From Bifidobacteriaceae bacterium (lineage in GTDB: Bacteria > Actinomycetota > Actinomycetes > Actinomycetales > WQXJ01): DNA of 5,801 nt. The notes beneath the pieces were generated by a model. The model saw only the letters and a program-made list of their open reading frames with translations, ran no database searches and was not told the origin of the DNA. Position numbers and translations under genes: made by a program. This document shows positions 1-5,600 of this stretch, piece by piece. Each line of letters starts with the position of its first letter. The first letter of the stretch is position 1. The DNA lies in the NCBI GenBank assembly GCA_031268115.1, contig JAIRXV010000179.1, forward strand, positions 1-5,801. The letters run 5' to 3'.

Positions 1-1
1 G

Positions 2-886
2 GCGACCGTTTTACGAAACGGTCGCCACATCGCCACTCAACCCGTCGCAGATCTCACAAGCCGCGGCCTGGTCCGGATGATGGTCGGCCGCGAACTATCG
101 GACGACGAGCAGTACCCCGGGGATGCAACCCCCGGCGAGGTCATGCTCGACGTTCGAGGGCTCCACGTCAAGGGACTTCCCGAACCGATTACCTTTCAAG
201 TCCGGGCCGGGGAGATCCTTGGTGTGGCCGGACTGGTCGGTTCGGGGCGATCCGAGACGATGCGCGCGCTGTTCGGCGCCGATCGCTCGACCGGAGGCCG
301 CGTCTCGTTGAACGGGCGCGAGGTGAAGATCAAGTCGCCCCGCGACTCGGTTGCGGCCGGCTTCAGCTTCGCCACGGAAGACCGCAAGACCCAAGGTCTG
401 ATTCTGCCGATGTCATGCGCCATCAACATCTCCATCGCGACCCTCGACAAGGTCTCGCGTTTGGGGATCCTCCGCAAGGGTTCCGAACTGAAGCTGACCA
501 CTGAGGTCGGCACCAAGATGCGTGTCAAGGCGACCTCCATGAGGGTTCTCGTTGGCACTTTGTCTGGTGGGAATCAGCAAAAGGTAGTCTTGGCGCGCTG
601 GCTATTCAGAAATTCCGACGTTCTCATCGTAGATGAGCCGACCCGCGGTATCGATGTCGGCGCCCGCCGTGAGATCTACGGTCTCCTGGCTAGCCTTGCC
701 GTTCAAGGCAAGGCTATCATTATGGTGTCCTCCGATATCGAAGAGCTCCTGGCTATCAGTCACCGAATAGCGGTCTTTTCGCGCGGCCGGCTTGTCGCGA
801 CCGTGCCGAGGGGCGAGTTCGATCAGGAGAAGATCCTCGCGCACGCCTACTCACAGTTCTCTTCGCAACTCGTGGCCAACGACTGA
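2..886 (+). CDS. Sugar ABC importer ATP-binding protein, RbsA-like, C-terminal part (5' end outside window)
   Basis: This is the ATPase of a CUT2-type (ribose/xylose/galactofuranose-like) sugar importer, acting on the inner face of the membrane. The frame is open from base 2. The codons before the first ATG (base 77) read ATVLRNGRHIAT and continue to RMMVGREL, the typical end of the first nucleotide-binding domain of tandem RbsA proteins, so the gene starts upstream and only 294 residues are seen. The second nucleotide-binding domain follows: a degenerate Walker A, GLVGSGRSE, with no GK (bases 230-256), ABC signature LSGGNQQK (560-583), Walker B VLIVDEPTRGID (620-655), and VSSD where other ABC ATPases have the switch His. 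Loss of the Walker A Lys and switch His in the second domain is normal for RbsA relatives. The permease gene follows after about 70 bases on the same strand, consistent with one operon. The sugar cannot be read from this subunit. Confidence 0.93.
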   Translation, partial: ATVLRNGRHIATQPVADLTSRGLVRMMVGRELSDDEQYPGDATPGEVMLDVRGLHVKGLPEPITFQVRAGEILGVAGLVGSGRSETMRALFGADRSTGGRVSLNGREVKIKSPRDSVAAGFSFATEDRKTQGLILPMSCAINISIATLDKVSRLGILRKGSELKLTTEVGTKMRVKATSMRVLVGTLSGGNQQKVVLARWLFRNSDVLIVDEPTRGIDVGARREIYGLLASLAVQGKAIIMVSSDIEELLAISHRIAVFSRGRLVATVPRGEFDQEKILAHAYSQFSSQLVAND

Positions 887-940
887 CAAAGACGGGGCCA
901 CGCCCATGACCCAACCCATTCCGCATCCACCCGACAAGTG

Positions 941-947
941 AAAAGGA
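941..947 (+). promoter_or_regulatory. Ribosome binding site of the permease gene
   Basis: The purine run AAAAGGA ends 11 bases before the ATG at 959. No comparable sequence precedes the in-frame GTG at 938. This favours the ATG as the start and shortens the longest frame by seven residues (MKRTTKA). Confidence 0.5.
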
Positions 948-958
948 CAACGAAGGCA

Positions 959-1987
959 ATGAGCGAAACTCCAGTCGCTACCAACAGGAGGGGACGAGGC
1001 ACGGGGACGTCGATGACCGTGCTGCGCTGGGTTCTCGGTGAAACCGGCATCGGTGTCGCTCTGATCGTACTCATTCTCCTGTGGGTGGCGATGGCTCCCA
1101 ACTTCACTAGTTCGCAGAATGTCTCCAATATTCTCACCCAGATCACTCTCAACACCATTCTCGCGACGGGTATGACTTTTGTCATCCTCGTTGCCGGGAT
1201 CGATCTATCGGTCGGTTCGGTTCTAGCGCTTTGCGTGATGGTAGCGGGACTGGCTCTGACGCGCCCACTCGATGCCCCTGTCGCCGTGCTCTTTGCGATC
1301 TTCGCATCGGTTGGTGTCGGGCTGGTAGCGGGCTTCCTCAACGGATTCATCTCGGAACGATGGAAAGTCCCAAGCTTCATAGTCACACTGGGTATGCTCA
1401 ATGTCGCGCGGGGCGCCGCTCTGCAGACGACGAACGCGAAAGCCGTCTACGGTTTCCCGTCGAGCTTCAACGACTTCGGTTCGATGTCTCTATTCGGAGT
1501 TCCGGCAGTGTTTATCGTGGCACTGATATTCGTTGTGATTGGCCAATTCGTTCTCACTCGCACAGTATTCGGAAGGATCCTGTACGCGGTGGGAAACAAC
1601 GAGGAATCCGTGCGGCTCGCGGGGCATCGCACGGCTCGCTACAAGATTGCCGCCTTCTGCATTTGCGGAGCAATGGTTGGTGTCGCGTCCATCGTGTACA
1701 TGACGCGACTGCATACCTCCAGCCCCATCATTGGAAGCGGCTACGAATTGAACGCGATTGCTGCGGTGATCATCGGCGGTGCAAGCCTGTTTGGCGGCAA
1801 GGGATCCCTCGTGGGAACACTGCTGGGCGCCTCGCTCCTCGGAGTCCTTACAAACGGCCTGTTGTTGCTCGGCGTGGGCGACTTCGCGCGCCAGATGGTG
1901 ACTGGAGCCGTGATTGTGGTCGCGGTGATTATCGACTACTACCGGGACAAGCTGTCTGAGAAGCTGCTCATGCGCCGCGACTCGTGA
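959..1987 (+). CDS. Sugar ABC importer permease, RbsC-like (BPD_transp_2 family)
   Basis: This 342-residue membrane protein forms the channel of the importer whose ATPase is encoded just upstream. After a basic N-terminus (NRRGRG) it shows a series of hydrophobic stretches, at about residues 30-46, 62-101, 106-130, 180-200, 228-248, 262-278, 284-305 and 312-326. Family motifs are clear: AGIDLSVGS (79-87), GNNEESVRLAG (212-222), and GYELNAIAAVIIGGASLFGGKG in its usual place (261-282). Length is close to that of RbsC-type permeases, with a slightly longer N-terminus. The ATG is chosen over the in-frame GTG at 938 because AAAAGGA lies 11 bases before it. The GTG does overlap the TGA of an 11-codon reading frame (906-941), so a coupled start there cannot be excluded. 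The family transports ribose, xylose, galactofuranose, autoinducer-2 and related sugars; specificity cannot be read here. No binding-protein gene follows. Confidence 0.92.
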   Translation: MSETPVATNRRGRGTGTSMTVLRWVLGETGIGVALIVLILLWVAMAPNFTSSQNVSNILTQITLNTILATGMTFVILVAGIDLSVGSVLALCVMVAGLALTRPLDAPVAVLFAIFASVGVGLVAGFLNGFISERWKVPSFIVTLGMLNVARGAALQTTNAKAVYGFPSSFNDFGSMSLFGVPAVFIVALIFVVIGQFVLTRTVFGRILYAVGNNEESVRLAGHRTARYKIAAFCICGAMVGVASIVYMTRLHTSSPIIGSGYELNAIAAVIIGGASLFGGKGSLVGTLLGASLLGVLTNGLLLLGVGDFARQMVTGAVIVVAVIIDYYRDKLSEKLLMRRDS

Positions 1988-2009
1988 TGGCCCTCGACAA
2001 CTGAGAAGA

Positions 2010-2024
2010 CCGCCGGCAGGGCGG
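2010..2024 (+). terminator. Small hairpin 3' of the permease gene
   Basis: CCGCC and GGCGG pair around a 5-base loop, starting 22 bases after the permease stop. There is no U-run after it. Alone it is weak; it may act with the larger hairpin just downstream or be chance in GC-rich DNA. Confidence 0.25.
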
Positions 2025-2038
2025 CCTCCAACCGTGCC

Positions 2039-2068
2039 AACTGGACCAGCGCGAGACGCTGACCAGTT
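2039..2068 (+). terminator. Imperfect 11-bp hairpin, probable end of the transporter operon
   Basis: The arms AACTGG-AC-CAGCG and CGCTG-A-CCAGTT pair as 6 bp plus 5 bp, separated by a small 2x1 internal loop, around the 5-base loop CGAGA. The stem lies about 50 bases after the permease stop and before a long non-coding stretch. No U-run follows, so it is not a canonical intrinsic terminator. Actinobacterial terminators often lack the U-run, and an operator or RNA-processing element is the alternative. Confidence 0.45.
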
Positions 2069-2285
2069 GAAAGGCGGCAACTAGCATCGCTAGGACAGTG
2101 CCTATCGGCGCCACCCTGGCCCTACCTCCGCACTGGTCCCCTCAAGCCTCCATCTCCTACCGACCTCGACTCCCCGCGCAATGGGAGTGGCTCCTGTCCC
2201 CAGGACCCTGGTGCAAATACCAACGTCCCCGGTGCGGGCCGCTGCGCTTCAGCCGGTCCGGTCTTCGCTCCCCGAAAGCTCCCGC

Positions 2286-2318
2286 GGCCTTAGCCGGTCG
2301 CGGGCCGGCCCTTAGGCC
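2286..2318. repeat. GC-rich inverted repeat in the intergenic region
   Basis: GGCCT pairs with AGGCC. Inside this come a T:T mismatch, two further pairs, a CC bulge and then CCGG with CCGG, around a 7-base loop. Eleven base pairs make it one of the strongest stem-loops in the gap. Function unknown; it could be a structured 5' leader element or a terminator for either strand. Confidence 0.35.
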
Positions 2319-2387
2319 GTGCTAGCGCCGTTGACGTCACCAAAATGGCCTCGGGCAGCGGCCTTACCGCTCCCATGGGCGCTCGAT

Positions 2388-2407
2388 CTAGCTTACGCAG
2401 GAGCTAG
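2388..2407. repeat. Inverted repeat CTAGCT/AGCTAG
   Basis: A perfect 6-bp inverted repeat with an 8-base spacer, about 130 bases before the hydrolase start. The core GCTAG also occurs as an inverted repeat at 2081-2093 and as the palindrome GCTAGC at 2321-2326. It may be an operator; it may equally be chance. Confidence 0.3.
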
Positions 2408-2484
2408 CAGAAGGTCGCAAACCAAGCAGGGACGCCCCACAAGGCGAAAAACATTTCAAGGGCTGCGACGAAGCGGGATCCCAC

Positions 2485-2501
2485 TTGAATATCAGATTCA
2501 A
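2485..2501. promoter_or_regulatory. Perfect inverted repeat TTGAAT-5-ATTCAA, candidate operator
   Basis: Two perfect 6-base half-sites are separated by ATCAG, giving a 17-bp dyad whose right end is 33 bases before the hydrolase ATG. It is AT-rich in a GC-rich setting and lies in the expected promoter/leader zone. TTGAAT also resembles a -35 element, but no good -10 lies 16-18 bases downstream. Binding by a dimeric regulator is an inference. Confidence 0.4.
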
Positions 2502-2517
2502 AAATAGTACAAGGAAG

Positions 2518-2525
2518 AAAGGAAG
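2518..2525 (+). promoter_or_regulatory. Ribosome binding site of the secreted hydrolase gene
   Basis: The run AAAGGAAG sits 9 bases before the ATG at 2535, inside a longer purine-rich stretch starting at 2511. It selects this ATG over the in-frame ATG at 2550, which has no such sequence in front of it. Confidence 0.65.
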
Positions 2526-2534
2526 TTCCACCTC

Positions 2535-2639
2535 ATGTTTACACATATTATGCCGGCGCTCCGCAAGGGGTTCGCAGTCGTGACTGCGGGCGCTTTGGCG
2601 GCAACGCTAGCAGTCGGGATGGGAACGGCGTCACAGGCG
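2535..2639 (+). other. Signal peptide region of the secreted hydrolase
   Basis: Residues 1-35: a short N-region with Arg-Lys at 10-11, an Ala/Val/Leu-rich core (FAVVTAGALAATLAVGMG), and a likely signal peptidase I site after A35 (S33-Q34-A35). There is no lipobox cysteine and no twin-arginine motif, so Sec export is expected. Confidence 0.8.
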
Positions 2640-5600
2640 GCTCAGCTGCCCGATAACGGCAAGTTCCTGAAACTGTCCAAGGCGACCTGGGAGGACCGCA
2701 TCTTCGCGATGTGGCAAGCCGAGAACATTGCCAACTGGACAGGACTGACGACGGAAAATCAGCGGCCCCTGAGCGCATCGGCCGGTTGCACCGCACCGCC
2801 AGCTGGGTGCTTCTGGACAGACGCCGATTGGGGTGTGTCCCAGGGCCGCTCCAGCCAGACTATCGGCTGGGTTGTCCAGGACGTCTCGGGAGGCGACGAC
2901 GATACGGACATCGAGTACTCATATCTTCACGAGATGGCCAACGAGGCGGGCAACGTCTTCTTGACCGCCGAGGAAGTGGCGCACGTCTGGAACACCTATA
3001 TCTCACGCATGGTGTGGTTCTCCGATAGCGCCGCCGATCTGCTCATGGAGCGCAACGTTATGCCACCGTCCAGCTCCCTGAACTCGGCCAATCAATACCG
3101 CAACATTATCGACGTTAACCTCGTAGTGGAATCCTTCGGCGCGTACACGCCAGGAAGGCCCGATCTCGCCTTGCAAATCGGACAGCTGCCGATCAGGGCC
3201 GTGGCCGGAGGATTCACCACGCACGCAGGACAATTTGAGGTGGCGCTGTACTCACTGGCACCGCTGGTCGATCCGAAACTAAGCGGACTGGAGCAAGTGA
3301 CTTGGTTGATAGATAACGCCAAGGCCTACCTTCCGGCCGACTCGCGAGCGACGGAAATCATCAACTGGGTGGAAGACCAATACTTCAATCATCCTACCGC
3401 GACTTGGGAAGGGCTGCGAGACAAGATCGCCATGCGATACCACTACAACGCTGCCGCCAACGGCTTCCATTTCATCACAAACATTGAGTCGATGATCAAT
3501 CTTGGCGCGCAGGTGGCGGAACTACTGTGGTCCCAGGGCGATTTGACCGACGCCATTCGGATTGGGGCGCTGTTCGGCTACGATTCGGACAACCCCACCG
3601 CCTCCAACGCCGGCCTGATCGGCCTGATGAAGGGCTCACAGTACGTACAGGAAGAGATGGCCCGCGTCGCCAACGCTCAGTCGGGTTCAGCCGACTACTA
3701 TCCGGGGCCCAATGCGGCACACACGGGCAACCTGTTAGACCGCGCGGAACTCTTGGAGAACCTACGCAACCTGCCTGAGCGGTACAACGTCTTCCGCACA
3801 CGCGACAACCTACCGGACTACCTGCCGGGGGACAGTGCGGCCAACGACACTTACAGCTTGATGGCCAAGCGGTCGATTCCGTTGGTGGACCAAGCCGTGA
3901 AAGCCGCGGGCGGTACGGTCACAGCCACTCACTACACCATCCCGTTGGTCGATACCCCGGCCGACAATTCGTATGAGACGCTGGCGGCCATAAACCCGGA
4001 TGTCGATATCTACATGACTAGCGCGAACAACCAGGTACGGGCCGCGGGCGGCACAGTCGACGTGGTGACAAACCTAGTCGGCGACACGGCGTTGTTCACG
4101 CCGTGGCGATCTGGATCCTTCCCTGCCGGGCGGATGGCGCCCTCTCCCATCGCCGGTGACGACACTGCTTTGATCGCGGACGGTTTCGATCAGGACACCA
4201 GGGGCCTAGAAGAAGCGCCACCCCGAGCCACAATCATGCAGCCAAACAATTACTATCGGGTGCCGTTCTTTGCTGGGTCGTCGGGTGTGGGAGCGCCGAT
4301 TGTTTCGGTGTTGTATGACCGTTTGGTTGAGGCGCGGTCTGTGCGTCTGATTGGTGGTGGGACGAATACTGCGGTTGATTATGTTGCGCCGGCGACGGGT
4401 CCGTTGGGTGGTTGGATTACGGATGCGTCAGTGGAGGTGCGCTTGGCGGATGGGTCGTGGAGGTCGGTTCCGACGGTGGCGTCGCGGCCGATTGATCCGG
4501 CTGAGCCGTTCCAGCAGGTTGATTTGGTGTTTGAGAGCACTTTGACTGTTAGTGGGGTGCGGGTGACGATGACACCGGACACGGATCATGTGAATATCAC
4601 TGAAGTCGATGTGCAGGGGCCGTCGAGGTTGGCTGACAGTGGGTTCGATGTCAGTGCGGGGGTTTCGGTGGTTTCGGGTACGAGTGTTTCGTCTCCTGTG
4701 GTTGTGGGTGCGGGGGAGTTGTTGACGCCGTCGTTCACTGCTACTAATACCGGCGATGCGGTTTTGTCGGGTCTGGTTGTCCGCGATGGGGCTGGTGCGG
4801 TTGTGGCGCTGCCGGTTTCGTTTGGCGGGTCGTTGGCTCCCGGGGAGTCGGTGTCAGTGGTGTTGGACGGGTTGGCCGCCCCCGTTGGTGGGGTGTCTAG
4901 GTCGGTGTCGGTTGTGGCTCGTTTGGCGGATGCATCGCCTGTTGCGGCTTCGGGCACTTGGTTTGGGCGGGGAGTTGCTGCTGCTTTGCCGGTGGGCGAT
5001 TCGACAGCGGTTGTTGGGTTGTTGGATGCGGTGGCGGGCCTTGACCGGTCGTTGTATACCGATGCCAGTTGGGCGGCTGTGGCTTTAGCGGTTGAGGCCG
5101 GCCAGCGGGTTGTCGACGATGCTTCTTCGTCGCCTGAGGCGGTCGCGGCGGCGGTCGCGGCGATTCGTTCGGCGTTGGGCGGTTTGACGGTTGAGTCCGG
5201 TGCTCCGGTTGCGTCTTCGGTTGCGGCTAGGGCCGCTTTGGGGACGCTTGTGGGGGATTTGGTCGCGTTGGACGCTTCGAAGTACACCCCTGAGAGTTGG
5301 GCTAAGGTTCGGGTTGCTTTGGCTTCGGCGGCCAGTTTGTTGGCCGATTCGGGTGCGTCGTCCGTGGCATTGCAGTCGGCGTTGGCGGCGGTTTCGAGCG
5401 CGGTTGGGGGTTTGGTGGTGCTTGCGGCGCAGGATTCGCGGGTGGTTGGGGTCAGTCCCGTAATTAAGGTGAAAACTGCTCAGAGTCGGGTTCGGTTGGC
5501 GGTGGGTAAGAGTCTGGTTCTGCCAGCGAAGGCCTATCGTCAGTCCGGTGAGGTTGGTGTTGTGTCGTGGAAATCGTCTAACACGAAGGTGGCAGTGGTT

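Larger units (their letters stand above)
1988..2534. other. Intergenic region of about 550 bases, no convincing gene
   Basis: The region separates the transporter genes from the secreted hydrolase. Possible reading frames here (2098-2325 and 2319-2507) give Pro/Arg-rich, low-complexity translations without ribosome binding sites or recognisable motifs. The stretch holds many short inverted repeats: 2081-2093 (CTAGC/GCTAG), 2169-2188 (ACTCCC/GGGAGT), 2192-2205 (TCCTG/CAGGA), 2286-2318 and 2388-2407 (CTAGCT/AGCTAG). It also has an 8-bp palindrome TGACGTCA at 2332-2339. From about 2440 it becomes A-rich and serves as the leader of the hydrolase gene. No known riboswitch, tRNA or mobile element was recognised, and no promoter could be assigned with confidence. 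Confidence 0.6.

Noticed and set aside
847..1401. Antisense reading frame (184 codons) over the ATPase-permease junction
   Set aside because: It is a shadow of the permease's GC-rich codon pattern, with no motif match, and is incompatible with the clear genes on the other strand.
1490..2080. Antisense reading frame (196 codons) over the permease 3' half
   Set aside because: It overlaps a clear RbsC-like gene, has no recognisable motif, and crosses the terminator-like hairpin.
2098..2325. 75-codon reading frame in the intergenic region
   Set aside because: GTG start without a suitably spaced ribosome site, Pro/Arg-rich translation with no family resemblance, and several hairpins running through it.
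2331..2340. TTGACGTCAC as a -35 promoter element
   Set aside because: TTGACG is a good -35 match, but no -10-like hexamer lies 16-18 bases downstream. The TGACGTCA palindrome may still be a protein site, but nothing supports a specific call.
2319..2507. 62-codon reading frame in the intergenic region
   Set aside because: No ribosome site, no recognisable motif, and it runs through the candidate operator and leader of the hydrolase gene.
2711..3028. 105-codon + strand reading frame inside the hydrolase gene
   Set aside because: It lies out of frame within the long hydrolase frame, which shows a signal peptide and family motifs; the translation is Arg-rich and unrecognisable.
4586..5287. Long antisense reading frame (233 codons) opposite the modular part of the hydrolase
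   Set aside because: The coding strand here is very poor in A, so the opposite strand is poor in T and rarely forms stop codons. Its translation is Thr/Ala/Pro-rich low complexity, while the sense frame encodes recognisable FIVAR and CARDB-like domains.
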